Positions 16,827-27,049 of a stretch of DNA of 64,000 bases are shown piece by piece. The DNA comes from Vibrio europaeus (GTDB taxonomy: Bacteria; Pseudomonadota; Gammaproteobacteria; Enterobacterales; Vibrionaceae): the NCBI RefSeq assembly GCF_001695575.1, contig NZ_LUAX01000001.1, positions 310,001 through 374,000 on the forward strand, written 5' to 3'. The position numbers and the translations under genes are program-made. Each line of letters starts with the position of its first letter. Position 1 is the first letter of the stretch. Under the pieces are notes generated by a model, which made no database searches, was not told the DNA's origin, and saw only the letters and a list, made by a program, of their open reading frames with translations.

Positions 16827-17874
16827 CGAAATAGTTCCACAGGAAGAGGGCGGTGAGGTAGTAGAAAACACCGTGGATATATCAACCATCCCGGGCGAAG
16901 AGCGTGCGGCGATTCTTTTACTCAGTCTCAATGAGGAAGACGCTGCGGGTATCATCCGTCATTTAGAACCTAAACAAGTTCAACGAGTGGGTAGCGCAAT
17001 GGCGCGTGCTGCTGACTTAAGTCAAGAAAAGGTCGGTGCTGTTCACCGCGCCTTCTTAGAAGACATTCAGAAATACACCAACATTGGTATGGGCAGCGAA
17101 GACTTTATGCGTAACGCGCTAGTCGCTGCACTGGGTGAAGATAAAGCCAACAACCTAGTAGATCAAATTCTATTGGGTACTGGTTCGAAAGGTCTAGACT
17201 CGCTGAAATGGATGGACCCACGTCAGGTGGCGAGCATCATCATTAACGAGCACCCACAGATTCAAACCATTGTACTCTCTTATCTAGAACCTGATCAGTC
17301 CGCTGAGATCCTTAACCAGTTCGCTGAGCGAGACCGCTTAGACTTAATGATGCGTATTGCTAACCTTGAAGAGGTTCAACCTTCGGCACTGGCTGAACTG
17401 AACGAAATCATGGAGAAACAGTTCGCAGGTCAAGCAGGTGCGCAAGCAGCCAAGATTGGCGGCCTGAAGGCAGCAGCAGAGATCATGAACTACATGGACA
17501 ACAATGTCGAAGGTATCTTGATGGAGCAAATTCGCGATCAAGACGAAGACATGGCGACGCAGATTCAAGATCTTATGTTCGTATTCGAGAACCTTATCGA
17601 AGTGGACGACCAAGGTATTCAGAAATTGCTGCGTGACGTACCGCAAGATGCACTACAGCGTGCACTGAAAGGTGCCGATGATCCGCTACGCGAGAAGATC
17701 TTCAAGAACATGTCTAAACGTGCAGCTGAGATGATGCGCGATGACCTTGAGGCAATGCCACCTATCAAGGTTTCAGATGTGGAATCGGCGCAGAAAGAAG
17801 TACTGGCAATTGCACGACGCATGGCTGACTCTGGCGAAATTATGCTGGGCGGTGGTGCAGACGAGTTCCTATAA
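16819..17874 (+). CDS. fliG: Flagellar motor switch protein FliG
   Basis: A 351-residue rotor protein. The N-terminal domain binds FliF, the middle domain holds the EHPQ motif (INEHPQIQTIVLSYL) that contacts FliM, and the C-terminal domain (IQKLLRDVPQDALQRALKGA) carries charged torque-helix residues that face the stator. Length and domains are standard. It couples the sodium-driven PomAB stators to rotation in Vibrio (family knowledge). It overlaps fliF and is 20 bases from fliH. Confidence 0.97.
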   Translation: MPNEIVPQEEGGEVVENTVDISTIPGEERAAILLLSLNEEDAAGIIRHLEPKQVQRVGSAMARAADLSQEKVGAVHRAFLEDIQKYTNIGMGSEDFMRNALVAALGEDKANNLVDQILLGTGSKGLDSLKWMDPRQVASIIINEHPQIQTIVLSYLEPDQSAEILNQFAERDRLDLMMRIANLEEVQPSALAELNEIMEKQFAGQAGAQAAKIGGLKAAAEIMNYMDNNVEGILMEQIRDQDEDMATQIQDLMFVFENLIEVDDQGIQKLLRDVPQDALQRALKGADDPLREKIFKNMSKRAAEMMRDDLEAMPPIKVSDVESAQKEVLAIARRMADSGEIMLGGGADEFL

Positions 17875-17894
17875 ACTAACTAAGCAAGGTATCT

Positions 17895-18695
17895 ATGTCT
17901 TTGGAGAGGAAACGCGGTTTTTTACGCCTAGATAACGATGAGCAGGTCGAAAAGCCTGAGCGATGGGGTATGCCTGATTACACCTCGCAAACTCATAAGC
18001 AGGCTAAAGAAACGGCGATGAATTACGATCCGAGTTGGATGCCTAGCGCTGAACCTGCTGCAGAGGAAGCGCCGAAAGAGCTCACTGAAGAAGAGATCGA
18101 ACTGATTAAGCAGCAGGCTTATCAGGAAGGGCTCCATCAAGGGCAAGAGGCGGGCTTTAAGCAAGGGTACGAAAAAGGTAAAGAGCAAGGGACGCAAGAA
18201 GGCCTTCAAGAAGGTCTTGAAACGGGTAAAATTGAAGGCGTTGCGGCAGGACAAGAGTTTATTCAGCAACAAGTTCAAACGTTTGTGAACCTTGCAAACC
18301 AATTTGCTCAACCGCTTGAATTAATGAATGCTCAAGTGGAGAAACAGCTTGTCGACATGGTACTGACTTTAGCTAAAGAAGTGGTCCATGTTGAGGTACA
18401 AACTAATCCTCAAGTAATCCTTGATACCATTAAACAATCGGTAGAATCGCTACCAATCTCGGGTCATGCTATTACTTTAAAACTGCACCCTGACGATGTT
18501 GAAATCATTCGCTCTTCATACGGTTCTGAAGAACTTGAATTCCGCAATTGGACACTGATGGCAGAGCCTGCGTTAAATCGTGGTGATGTTCAGATCGAGG
18601 CGGGCGAGTCGAGTGTTAACTATCGTATGGAAGATCGTATCCGTAGCGTTATTCAAAGCTTTTGTGGAGTGAATCGCCACCAAGGTGGTGAATAG
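17895..18695 (+). CDS. fliH: Flagellar export ATPase regulator FliH
   Basis: A 266-residue regulator that binds FliI and anchors it to the export gate and FliN. Residues 76-120 contain the FliH hallmark, a long helix of GxxxG-type repeats ([20 protein letters not shown] and onward). The C-terminal domain (about 140-255) is the vacuolar-ATPase-stator-like part that binds FliI. The start at 17895 is 20 bases after fliG. The stop TAG overlaps the GTG start of fliI by one base. Confidence 0.95.
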   Translation: MSLERKRGFLRLDNDEQVEKPERWGMPDYTSQTHKQAKETAMNYDPSWMPSAEPAAEEAPKELTEEEIELIKQQAYQEGLHQGQEAGFKQGYEKGKEQGTQEGLQEGLETGKIEGVAAGQEFIQQQVQTFVNLANQFAQPLELMNAQVEKQLVDMVLTLAKEVVHVEVQTNPQVILDTIKQSVESLPISGHAITLKLHPDDVEIIRSSYGSEELEFRNWTLMAEPALNRGDVQIEAGESSVNYRMEDRIRSVIQSFCGVNRHQGGE

Positions 18696-20017
18696 TGCTA
18701 GCCCTCGCCGATCGCCTTTCACAATACAAAACTCAAGGGCTCACATGTAGGCCTGTCGCAGCGGGCAAGTTAGTTCGTGTGGTCGGGCTAACTCTTGAAG
18801 CTACAGGATGCCGAGCGCCAATAGGCAGTCTCTGTAAAGTCGAAACCATGCATGGCGAAATGGAAGCAGAAGTCGTTGGCTTTTCTGGCGAAAGCTTATA
18901 CCTAATGCCCAGTGAGCAAATTACTGGTGTGCTTCCCGGCGCGAAGGTTACCCCATTAACCAGTGAGTCCGGTTTGCCAGTGGGTATGGAACTGCTTGGG
19001 CGAGTCATTGATGGTGTAGGCAACCCACTTGATGGGCTTGGGCCGATCTATACTGAAAAACGCGCTTCTTTTAACGCAGATCCAATTAACCCTCTTGCCC
19101 GTAAACCTATCTCTGAACCACTTGATGTCGGCATTAAAGCCATCAATGGTCTGTTGACCGTAGGCAAAGGCCAACGTATTGGCCTATTTGCAGGTTCTGG
19201 TGTCGGTAAATCGGTCACTTTGGGCATGATGACCCGAGGAACAACAGCGCAAGTAGTTGTCGTAGGCTTGATTGGTGAACGTGGCCGTGAGGTGAAAGAA
19301 TTTATCGAAGAGATTTTGGGTGTCGATGGCCGTCAGCGCTCTGTCGTTGTTGCGGCGCCTGCTGACTCTTCACCACTAATGCGATTGAAAGGCTGTCAGA
19401 CTGCATTAACCATCGCTGAATACTTCCGCGATCAAGGGCTAGATGTCTTACTCTTGATGGACTCACTCACTCGCTTTGCTCAAGCTCAGCGTGAGATTGC
19501 TCTCTCTGTGGGTGAGCCGCCGGCGACTAAAGGTTATCCACCTTCAGTGTTTGCTAAGCTACCCGCATTGGTTGAGCGTGCCGGTAACGGGAGCCCAGAG
19601 CAAGGCTCTATCACCGCTTTCTTTACCGTACTTACCGAAGGTGATGACTTACAGGATCCAATTGCCGATGCGTCACGCGCTATTCTTGATGGTCACGTCG
19701 TTCTGTCTCGTGAAATGGCGGATGCAGGCCATTATCCAGCGATTGATGTTGAGAAGTCTGTCAGTCGTGTTATGCCTCAGATTACCTCTGAAGAGCATGT
19801 ATTGATGTCAAAAGCAGTACGACAGGTTCTCTCTGTATGTCGCAAGAACCAAGATCTTGTCTCTATCGGTGCTTATAAGCCGGGCACTGATCCTGCTATA
19901 GACGGCGCGTTTACACTTAAACCTAAGTTGGATGGATACTTGCAGCAGACAATGAAAGAGACAGTGCCATACGCCATGTGTCTCAATATGCTGCGTGGGC
20001 TATTACAAGGCGAATAA
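18695..20017 (+). CDS. fliI: Flagellum-specific ATP synthase FliI
   Basis: A 440-residue F1-beta-like ATPase that energises loading of flagellar export substrates. It has Walker A in [13 protein letters not shown], the Walker B stretch [15 protein letters not shown], and the family sequence [16 protein letters not shown]. The start is GTG, overlapping the fliH stop by one base, so translation is probably coupled. It acts with FliH and FliJ on the cytoplasmic face of the FlhA/FlhB gate. Confidence 0.97.
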   Translation: MLALADRLSQYKTQGLTCRPVAAGKLVRVVGLTLEATGCRAPIGSLCKVETMHGEMEAEVVGFSGESLYLMPSEQITGVLPGAKVTPLTSESGLPVGMELLGRVIDGVGNPLDGLGPIYTEKRASFNADPINPLARKPISEPLDVGIKAINGLLTVGKGQRIGLFAGSGVGKSVTLGMMTRGTTAQVVVVGLIGERGREVKEFIEEILGVDGRQRSVVVAAPADSSPLMRLKGCQTALTIAEYFRDQGLDVLLLMDSLTRFAQAQREIALSVGEPPATKGYPPSVFAKLPALVERAGNGSPEQGSITAFFTVLTEGDDLQDPIADASRAILDGHVVLSREMADAGHYPAIDVEKSVSRVMPQITSEEHVLMSKAVRQVLSVCRKNQDLVSIGAYKPGTDPAIDGAFTLKPKLDGYLQQTMKETVPYAMCLNMLRGLLQGE

Positions 20018-20023
20018 TAAACG

Positions 20024-20464
20024 ATGGATAACGCACTAGAGTTTCTTTTAGAACAGGCTAAAGAGCGAGAAAACCAAGCGGTTTTGGCGCTCGGCCAAGC
20101 TCGCACTGAACTCGAAGGGTATTATCAGCAGCTTGAGCAAATTGAAAAATACCGCCTTGATTACTGCCAGCAACTTGTCGACCGTGGTCAACAGGGTTTG
20201 ACTGCTAGCCAATATTCCCACCTTAATCGCTTTTTAACCACACTTGATGAGACACTCGCTAAGCAGAAACAGGCTGAATCGCACTTTAAAGGTCAGGTAG
20301 AAGGATGCGAGCAGAACTGGCTAGAGAGTCGTAAGCAAAGACGCTCATATGAGTGGATGATAGAGAAGAAACAAGCGGAAAAAGAACGTCAGCAAAACAT
20401 TCGAGAACAAAAACAAATGGATGAGTTTGCGACCCTTCAGTTTTCCCGCCGAAGTTTGAATTAG
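20024..20464 (+). CDS. fliJ: Flagellar export chaperone FliJ
   Basis: A 146-residue protein predicted almost entirely as an antiparallel coiled coil rich in Gln, Glu, Lys and Arg, six bases after fliI. FliJ inserts into the FliI hexamer like a gamma subunit and contacts FlhA. Coiled-coil composition, length and position support the call; sequence conservation in the family is low. It is the last gene of the fliE operon. No terminator is obvious before the next sigma-54 promoter 41 bases on. Confidence 0.92.
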   Translation: MDNALEFLLEQAKERENQAVLALGQARTELEGYYQQLEQIEKYRLDYCQQLVDRGQQGLTASQYSHLNRFLTTLDETLAKQKQAESHFKGQVEGCEQNWLESRKQRRSYEWMIEKKQAEKERQQNIREQKQMDEFATLQFSRRSLN

Positions 20465-20504
20465 CCTCACAAGCTTAAGCGGAACGTCAACGTGTTGCTC
20501 TAAG

Positions 20505-20520
20505 TGGCGTGCTTCTTGCA
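20505..20520 (+). promoter_or_regulatory. Sigma-54 promoter for fliK-flhB operon
   Basis: TGGCGTGCTTCTTGCA has GG and GC doublets at exact -24/-12 spacing and matches the flrBC promoter at 14 of 16 positions. It lies 84 bases upstream of fliK, in the only sizeable gap between fliJ and fliK. Confidence 0.82.
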
Positions 20521-20604
20521 GTAAACCTAGAAATGTATGCAATCCTATTGGCACATTGCCGCCTAGAGTCTGACTGGCGCTGAGCAACTGAGAGTGAACC
20601 TGGT

Positions 20605-22668
20605 ATGAATATCAATTTATCGTCGGTATCGGAAAGTCCTAAAGTGACCAAAGCCACTGCAGAAGGTGGTGATGCGACCTCTGAATCTTCAGAGTCAGGA
20701 GGCTTTTTCTCCAAACTTACTGCGCTCATTAAAGGGGAAGGTGAGTCTGAAAGCAAAGTCGATAAAAGCCAAACGAAGGTGAGTGCTGAAGGCGAAGAAG
20801 TGAGTGTTGACGGGGAATCTGAGACTAAAAGCGTCAAGGTCGCTGCGACTGAAAGCCAAAGTGCCGACGAATTGCTGGAATCGGAAGATAGTTCATCTGC
20901 GAAGTCGGAAAAGGTAGCCTCTCAAGGTGAGGTAAGTGAATCAGCCAAACCTACGGTTTCTGATAAGGAAGTTGTTCAAGCCAGTTCTCAGTCTGCTGAA
21001 AAAATCGTCTCAGATAACGACGAAGTATTGCAGCGACTCGATCACTCCAATAAAGCGCTTCAGCCAAAAGACGGCAAAGCGTTGCCACAAGATAATTCTG
21101 AGCAGCAGGTTGTCGCTGACAAATCTGTTCAAGGTGGTGAAGAAGTTGCGGCAGTAGGAGCAGCGAAATTAACCAGTGAGCTTGACGAAACAGCCCCTCA
21201 ACAAGTCAACTCAATGCAAAAGCCTGCAAACACTGAATCTGAAGCGACTCAAGCGGTGAAGCCACAGTCACAAGAGAGAGTTGTCGTTAAATCTGCCGAG
21301 GGTGAAGAGGTTGTAGTCCCTGTGTCAGCGGAGCGCTTTGTACAGCAATCTTCAGAACAGAAAAATGATGAGTTAACTGAACAGCAGTCAAACCCTAAGG
21401 CCCCTGCTTCGGTGGCAGGTGCAGCGGCAGTAACTCAAGATGATGTCGTAGAGTCAGCGAGTAAACAAGCAACACCTCAAGTTAAGAGTGAACACTTACA
21501 AGCTTCAAATATCGTTAGTGCTGAAAACAATGCCCAAGTGGTTTCCGATATAGAGCACACAGAAGGTTCGGATTCAGAAGTGGTTGAAGGGGTTGCGTTA
21601 GCAGCAGGAGCCACTGTGTTAGGTGGAACCGCAGTTGTTGCAGGTTCTGGTGCCGAAAAAGCCACTGATGGTGCTAGTACAGTAGCGGTTCAAGTTCCGA
21701 GTGGAGCTCAATCACTCGCTGCGGCAGGTGAAAGCCAAACTGAATCAGATATTGACCCAAGTATGGCGGCAGCGACAGTAGCTGCTGGTGCGATTCCTTG
21801 GGCGGCCTCGGTAGAAGGCCAAGCAAAAGATGACGTAGCAATTAAAGCGGACACTATGCCTAAGGCTCAGCAGGCGCCAGTCGCTCAGTCTGTACATCAA
21901 GCCATCGTTAGCCAACAATCTCAAGCTCAGCTTGCACAAGCGACGCAGCAGCAGGGTGTTGTACCAACCATGCCTACTGAATTAGCTGCGGCTCAAATGC
22001 AGCAAATGGCAGCATCGCCAAATGCGGCTATGGTTCAAGACCAAGCCATGCTTAAGGCGGTTATGGGGGCGAAAGCGGCGGGTACGCTTGGGCAAGTGGC
22101 TGCCAATAAAGATGGCGCTCAGCAAGGCACTGAATCCAATACAGGTTTTGCTCAGCAATTGGCGCAAGCTTCAGGGCAACAAGGCATGGGGACTTTAGGC
22201 CAGGCAAGAGCAGAGCAAGCGGCTCAAGCACCGTTACAATTGAATCGAGAGCTCGCCGGAGAGCAAGTAGCTGAGCGCGTACAGATGATGATGTCGAAGA
22301 ACCTGAAAAACATCGATATTCGTCTTGACCCCCCAGAGCTAGGCCGCATGCAAATTCGCATGCACATGAATGGCGATGCGGCGACAGTACACTTTACCGT
22401 TGCCAACCAGCAAGCCCGTGATGTTATTGAACAATCAATGCCAAGATTACGCGAAATGCTCGCTCAACAGGGTGTACAATTAGGTGACAGTTCCGTTCAG
22501 CAACAAGCGTCAGGTCAACAGCAAAGACGCTATGCCGACAACGGACAAGGAAATAATGGTCAAGGTAACAGCAATCAGGGCTTCTCTGGTGAAGAAAACC
22601 TTGAACCAGACATCAATCTTGATTTGAATGTCGCAGCAAAGCGTGATGGAATTAGCTATTACGCTTAA
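20605..22668 (+). CDS. fliK: Flagellar hook-length control protein FliK
   Basis: A 687-residue secreted molecular ruler. The N-terminal ~530 residues are low-complexity, rich in Ser, Glu, Ala, Val and Gln, as expected of the flexible ruler part. The conserved C-terminal Flg_hook domain (about residues 555-640) contains LDPPELGRMQIRMHMNG and interacts with FlhB to switch export specificity from hook to filament. It is longer than enteric FliK (~405). A hydrophobic Ala/Gly stretch near residues 328-350 is odd but probably not a membrane helix. First gene of its operon. Confidence 0.95.
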   Translation: MNINLSSVSESPKVTKATAEGGDATSESSESGGFFSKLTALIKGEGESESKVDKSQTKVSAEGEEVSVDGESETKSVKVAATESQSADELLESEDSSSAKSEKVASQGEVSESAKPTVSDKEVVQASSQSAEKIVSDNDEVLQRLDHSNKALQPKDGKALPQDNSEQQVVADKSVQGGEEVAAVGAAKLTSELDETAPQQVNSMQKPANTESEATQAVKPQSQERVVVKSAEGEEVVVPVSAERFVQQSSEQKNDELTEQQSNPKAPASVAGAAAVTQDDVVESASKQATPQVKSEHLQASNIVSAENNAQVVSDIEHTEGSDSEVVEGVALAAGATVLGGTAVVAGSGAEKATDGASTVAVQVPSGAQSLAAAGESQTESDIDPSMAAATVAAGAIPWAASVEGQAKDDVAIKADTMPKAQQAPVAQSVHQAIVSQQSQAQLAQATQQQGVVPTMPTELAAAQMQQMAASPNAAMVQDQAMLKAVMGAKAAGTLGQVAANKDGAQQGTESNTGFAQQLAQASGQQGMGTLGQARAEQAAQAPLQLNRELAGEQVAERVQMMMSKNLKNIDIRLDPPELGRMQIRMHMNGDAATVHFTVANQQARDVIEQSMPRLREMLAQQGVQLGDSSVQQQASGQQQRRYADNGQGNNGQGNSNQGFSGEENLEPDINLDLNVAAKRDGISYYA

Positions 22669-22703
22669 ACTGTTAAAAACAAAAGAATAGAGAACGTTAA
22701 GTT

Positions 22704-23201
22704 ATGGCAGACGAAGAACTCGAAACGGAAGCACCCAAAGGAAAAAGTAAGCTACTTATCATCATTATTGCTGTCGTAGTGTTACTTGCTGGTGGTGGCG
22801 GAGCTGCTTTCTTCTTGATGGGCTCAGACGAGCCAGCAGAGGGACAAGAAACCATGCAACAAGAAATGGCTGCGCCGACAGATCCAGTGGCTTACGTTAA
22901 TATTCCCCAACCATTTTTGTTTAATGTCACAGGTGATAAAAAAGATCGCCTAGTTCAGATTAAAGTCCAGCTCATGGTGCGTGGGAGCGAGAATGAAAAC
23001 CTTGCCCGTTACCACTCGCCATTGATTGAAAGTTCGCTGTTAAGCACATTTGCTTCTGCTACCGTTGACCAGTTAAGAACGGTGAATGGTCGTGTAGAAC
23101 TACGTGATAAAGCGACGGATGACATTAAAGCCAGTTTGAATCGAGCAGTGGGGCAGCCTGTGATTGAGCGCGTGCTGTTTACTGACTTTGTAATGCAATA
23201 G
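22704..23201 (+). CDS. fliL: Flagellar basal body-associated protein FliL
   Basis: A 165-residue single-pass inner-membrane protein. The N-terminus is cytoplasmic and charged, a transmembrane segment spans about residues 16-38 (LLIIIIAVVVLLAGGGGAAF), and the periplasmic domain is stomatin-like, ending FTDFVMQ. FliL forms rings around the stator units and supports torque under load. Seven bases separate it from fliM. Confidence 0.95.
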   Translation: MADEELETEAPKGKSKLLIIIIAVVVLLAGGGGAAFFLMGSDEPAEGQETMQQEMAAPTDPVAYVNIPQPFLFNVTGDKKDRLVQIKVQLMVRGSENENLARYHSPLIESSLLSTFASATVDQLRTVNGRVELRDKATDDIKASLNRAVGQPVIERVLFTDFVMQ

Positions 23202-23208
23202 GTGACGA

Positions 23209-24258
23209 GTGACTGATCTATTAAGCCAAGATGAGATTGATGCTCTCTTACACGGTGTAGATGACGTTGATGAGGCCGAAGAGGAAGAAGTTGCCTCGGA
23301 TGCCAGTGCGGTAGAGTTCGACTTCTCATCACAAGACCGCATTGTCCGTGGTCGAATGCCAACGCTAGAGTTGATCAATGAGCGTTTTGCCCGCCATATG
23401 CGCATCAGCTTGTTCAACATGCTGCGCAAAACCGCTGAAGTCTCTATCAATGGCGTACAGATGATGAAATTTGGTGAGTACCAAAATACCCTGTACGTCC
23501 CCACCAGTTTGAACATGGTTCGCTTTAGACCACTAAAAGGTACGGCTTTGATTACCATGGAAGCACGTTTGGTGTTTATCTTGGTGGAGAACTTTTTTGG
23601 TGGCGATGGCCGCTTCCATGCTCGTATCGAAGGCCGCGAGTTTACCCCAACCGAGCGTCGTATCGTTCAGCTTCTGCTTAAGATCGTGTTTGAAGATTAT
23701 AAAGAAGCTTGGTCGCCTGTAATGGGGGTGGAGTTTGAATATCTAGACTCTGAAGTAAACCCGAGCATGGCGAACATTGTCAGCCCGACAGAAGTGATTG
23801 TTGTGAGCTCATTCCATATTGAAGTGGATGGCGGAGGCGGTGACTTCCACGTGGTTATGCCTTACTCCATGGTTGAGCCGATTCGCGAACTGTTAGATGC
23901 GGGTGTCCAGTCCGACAAGATGGAGACTGATGTACGTTGGAGTACTGCGCTGCGTGAAGAGATTATGGATGTTCCGGTTAACTTCCGCGTCGATTTGCTA
24001 GAGCAAGACATCTCGCTGCGAGACTTAATGGAGCTCCAACCAGGTGACATTATACCGGTTGAAATGCCAGAGCACGCGGTGATGTTTGTTGAAGAGTTGC
24101 CAACCTATCGTGTGAAGATGGGGCGCTCAGGAGACAAGCTTGCAGTCCAAGTATCAGAAGAAATTAAACGACCAGATGTGGTCAAAACGGATATCGCCTT
24201 CCTCGGTAAAGACGTCATTTCTGAGTTAGAAGAAGACGAAGGCGAAATCGAAGATTAA
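23209..24258 (+). CDS. fliM: Flagellar motor switch protein FliM
   Basis: A 349-residue C-ring protein. The N-terminal peptide LLSQDEIDALLHGV is the CheY-P binding site; the middle CheC-like domain follows (about 50-240) and the C-terminal SpoA domain (260-330) pairs with FliN. The start is GTG preceded by AGGTGA. The acidic linker after the CheY site and the acidic C-terminus are normal for Vibrio FliM. Confidence 0.97.
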   Translation: MTDLLSQDEIDALLHGVDDVDEAEEEEVASDASAVEFDFSSQDRIVRGRMPTLELINERFARHMRISLFNMLRKTAEVSINGVQMMKFGEYQNTLYVPTSLNMVRFRPLKGTALITMEARLVFILVENFFGGDGRFHARIEGREFTPTERRIVQLLLKIVFEDYKEAWSPVMGVEFEYLDSEVNPSMANIVSPTEVIVVSSFHIEVDGGGGDFHVVMPYSMVEPIRELLDAGVQSDKMETDVRWSTALREEIMDVPVNFRVDLLEQDISLRDLMELQPGDIIPVEMPEHAVMFVEELPTYRVKMGRSGDKLAVQVSEEIKRPDVVKTDIAFLGKDVISELEEDEGEIED

Positions 24259-24279
24259 GAGATTATATAGGTAACAAAT

Positions 24280-24690
24280 ATGGAACCGAGTGACGACCAA
24301 AAACTGGCGGACGAGTGGGCTGCAGCACTGGGAGAAGATCCGGCTGCGCCAGAGATTGACGTCGATGAGGTAATGAACGCTCAGTTAGATGAGCTTCAAG
24401 ACACCTCGTCACCTATCACCGAAGATGAGCGCCGCAAGCTAGATACCATCTTAGACATTCCAGTGACTATTTCGATGGAAGTTGGACGCTCGCAAATCAG
24501 CATCCGTAACCTACTGCAGCTTAACCAAGGTTCAGTGGTGGAATTGGAGCGTTTAGCGGGTGAGTCATTGGATGTACTGGTTAACGGCACTCTGATTGCT
24601 CATGGCGAGGTTGTTGTGGTCAACGATAAGTTTGGTATTCGTCTTACCGATGTAATCAGTCAAACTGAGAGAATCAAGAAACTTCGATAG
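24280..24690 (+). CDS. fliN: Flagellar motor switch protein FliN
   Basis: A 136-residue C-ring protein with an acidic disordered N-terminus (about 1-50) and the conserved SpoA domain (IPVTISMEVGRSQISIRNLL ... GIRLTDVIS). FliN tetramers with FliM form the base of the C ring and bind FliH for export. Length and sequence are standard; 13 bases to fliO. Confidence 0.97.
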   Translation: MEPSDDQKLADEWAAALGEDPAAPEIDVDEVMNAQLDELQDTSSPITEDERRKLDTILDIPVTISMEVGRSQISIRNLLQLNQGSVVELERLAGESLDVLVNGTLIAHGEVVVVNDKFGIRLTDVISQTERIKKLR

Positions 24691-24703
24691 TGTAAGGATA
24701 GCT

Positions 24704-25111
24704 ATGTCTTTCAAGGTTAAGGAGTACTTACTTTACTCACTTATACTGCTTTCTCCTTCTGCAATGGCTACCGTCTCTCAAACCGGTAGCCAGCTTGATT
24801 GGGCGACCACTTTTGGGTCGCTCTTATTCGTTATAGTCTTTATTTTATTTTTGGCGTGGCTACTCAAACGAATGCGAGTTCCAGCCTTAGTCAACCAGAA
24901 AGGCTTAAGCGTGGTGCGCCAAATTGCGGTGGGCCACAAAGAACGTATTGTGATTGTTCAAGCAGGAGAAGAGCAATTCTTAGTTGGTGTGACTGCGCAA
25001 TCAATCCAACTTATCTCAAAACTGGAGAAACCTTTGTCTCAGGAGGAGATGGCTGCGAGTCCTTTTTCCAATCAACTGACTCAGCTATTAAAGAAGAATG
25101 AAAAAAGCTAA
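24704..25111 (+). CDS. fliO: Flagellar export assembly protein FliO
   Basis: A 135-residue membrane protein with an N-terminal hydrophobic stretch (residues 6-24) and a main transmembrane segment at about 33-55 ([20 protein letters not shown]), followed by the conserved cytoplasmic domain ([16 protein letters not shown] ... EEQFLVGV). FliO assists assembly of the FliP pore. It overlaps fliP by 14 bases. Confidence 0.92.
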   Translation: MSFKVKEYLLYSLILLSPSAMATVSQTGSQLDWATTFGSLLFVIVFILFLAWLLKRMRVPALVNQKGLSVVRQIAVGHKERIVIVQAGEEQFLVGVTAQSIQLISKLEKPLSQEEMAASPFSNQLTQLLKKNEKS

Positions 25112-25967
25112 TAACCTAACATTGATTGTCTTAGCGTTTGTTCTGACACTGTTTTCTGCGTTCTCTCAAGCACAGCAGGAGATAGAAACTCCGGTGCCTA
25201 GCAATGTGGCTCCGTCCGATTCCGTGACGGTCACTGCGATGGAAAAGGAGCAAGGGACGTCACGCACCATAGCTGCAGGTACAACGACTGGTGGTGGCAT
25301 TCCTGCCTTTACTATGACCACCAATGCTGACGGTGGCGAAGACTACTCTATCAATCTACAAATTCTCGCCTTGATGACCATGCTTGGTTTCTTACCAGCC
25401 ATGGTTATTTTGATGACATCTTTCACTCGAATTGTTGTTGTTATGTCCATCCTCCGGCAGGCGATGGGTCTCCAGCAAACACCGTCAAATCAGGTGATAA
25501 TCGGTATTGCTATCTTTCTGACCTTCTTCATCATGTCGCCGGTGCTAAACAAAATTAACGATGATGCGATTCAGCCGTACATTAATGAGCAGATAACCGC
25601 TCGCGAGGCGTTTGACTTAGCTCAGGTGCCAATGAAAGACTTCATGCTCAAGCAAACGCGTGTCAAAGACTTAGAAACTTTCGTTAATATTTCGGGTTCG
25701 ACGGCAACAGCACCTGAAGATGTCTCGATGGCAGTGCTTATCCCGGCCTTTATCACTTCGGAGCTAAAAACGGCATTCCAAATCGGCTTTATGCTGTTTT
25801 TGCCATTTTTGATCATCGACTTGGTGGTTGCATCGGTTCTGATGGCAATGGGTATGATGATGCTTTCGCCGATGATTGTCTCCCTGCCATTTAAATTGAT
25901 GCTGTTTGTTTTGGTCGATGGCTGGAACCTAATTTTGTCAACCTTGGCCGGCAGTTTCGCCTTGTGA
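25098..25967 (+). CDS. fliP: Flagellar export gate protein FliP
   Basis: A 289-residue export-gate protein. A cleavable-type signal peptide (ending FSQAQQE) is followed by a variable periplasmic stretch to about residue 75, then four membrane helices. Signature motifs include [20 protein letters not shown] and the C-terminal [12 protein letters not shown]. Five FliP with FliQ and FliR form the core export channel. Start overlaps fliO. Confidence 0.97.
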   Translation: MKKANNLTLIVLAFVLTLFSAFSQAQQEIETPVPSNVAPSDSVTVTAMEKEQGTSRTIAAGTTTGGGIPAFTMTTNADGGEDYSINLQILALMTMLGFLPAMVILMTSFTRIVVVMSILRQAMGLQQTPSNQVIIGIAIFLTFFIMSPVLNKINDDAIQPYINEQITAREAFDLAQVPMKDFMLKQTRVKDLETFVNISGSTATAPEDVSMAVLIPAFITSELKTAFQIGFMLFLPFLIIDLVVASVLMAMGMMMLSPMIVSLPFKLMLFVLVDGWNLILSTLAGSFAL

Positions 25968-25980
25968 CGGGAGAAAGATT

Positions 25981-26250
25981 ATGACTCCTGAAATGTTCGT
26001 TGAGCTGTTTCGTGAAGCACTTTGGATGGTACTCATCATGGTGTGCGCGATCATTATTCCCAGTCTGTTGATTGGTTTAGTGGTTGCCATTTTCCAAGCG
26101 GCGACTTCGATCAACGAACAAACCCTAAGTTTCTTACCTCGTTTAATTGTAACGCTACTCGCACTGATGTTGTTTGCTCACTGGATGACACAAATGCTAA
26201 TGGAGTTTTTCTTTAGCATGATTGAGCGACTGCCTCAGGTATTGTATTAG
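25981..26250 (+). CDS. fliQ: Flagellar export gate protein FliQ
   Basis: An 89-residue protein with two transmembrane helices (about 16-40 and 50-72) joined by the conserved turn QAATSINEQTLSFLPR. Standard length. It packs around the FliP-FliR core. GGGAG is 8 bases before the ATG. Confidence 0.97.
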   Translation: MTPEMFVELFREALWMVLIMVCAIIIPSLLIGLVVAIFQAATSINEQTLSFLPRLIVTLLALMLFAHWMTQMLMEFFFSMIERLPQVLY

Positions 26251-26258
26251 GTATCGCT

Positions 26259-27041
26259 ATGGAATACCCAGCGAGCGTTGTTTTAGACTGGATTGCCAAC
26301 TATTTTTGGCCTTACACCCGAATCGCAGCCATGCTGATGGTGATGTCGGTAACGGGCGCTCGTTTTGTCTCTACTCGTGTTCGTCTTTATTTGGGGTTAG
26401 CGATTACCTTCGCAGTCATGCCGGCGATCCCAGCAGTGCCCGATAATATTGAACTGCTCTCTTTCGCTGGGTTTATGACACTACTGGAGCAGATCATCAT
26501 CGGTGTTGCGATGGGCACTGTTACCCAGTTTATGATCCAGATTTTCGTTATCTTAGGTCAGATCTTAGGTATGCAGGCGAGCTTGGGTTTTGCCTCCATG
26601 GTTGACCCTGCCAATGGTCAAAACACCCCTTTGCTTGGTCAGCTATTTATGTTCCTCGCGACCATGTTCTTCTTAGCGACCGATGGTCACTTGAAGATGA
26701 TCATGCTAGTCGTCATGAGCTTCAAGTCCTTGCCTATTGGAACAGGGTCACTAACCACAGTCGATTTCAGAGAGCTAGCTCTTTGGCTAGGAATTATGTT
26801 TAAAGCGGCGTTGAGTATGTCATTGTCCGGCATTATTGCTCTACTAACGATTAACTTGTCGTTTGGTGTTATGACGCGTGCAGCGCCGCAGCTGAACATT
26901 TTCTCTTTGGGCTTTGCGTTTGCGCTTATGGTCGGTTTGCTACTGTGTTGGTACATTATTGCCGGGCTCTTTAACCACTATGAGCTAATCTGGTTACAAG
27001 GTGAACAGCAAGTTTGCTCGTTCATCAGGCTGAATTGTTAG
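26259..27041 (+). CDS. fliR: Flagellar export gate protein FliR
   Basis: A 260-residue polytopic protein with about six hydrophobic segments and the family features RIAAMLMVMSVTGARFVSTR and LGMQASLGFASMVDP. It is the single-copy subunit of the FliPQR core complex. It is eight bases from both fliQ and flhB. Confidence 0.96.
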   Translation: MEYPASVVLDWIANYFWPYTRIAAMLMVMSVTGARFVSTRVRLYLGLAITFAVMPAIPAVPDNIELLSFAGFMTLLEQIIIGVAMGTVTQFMIQIFVILGQILGMQASLGFASMVDPANGQNTPLLGQLFMFLATMFFLATDGHLKMIMLVVMSFKSLPIGTGSLTTVDFRELALWLGIMFKAALSMSLSGIIALLTINLSFGVMTRAAPQLNIFSLGFAFALMVGLLLCWYIIAGLFNHYELIWLQGEQQVCSFIRLNC

Positions 27042-27049
27042 GAGGCTGA

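Noticed and set aside
20556..20572. Second sigma-54-like sequence TGGCACATTGCC upstream of fliK
   Set aside because: Spacing between the GG and GC doublets is wrong; the element at 20505 has exact spacing.
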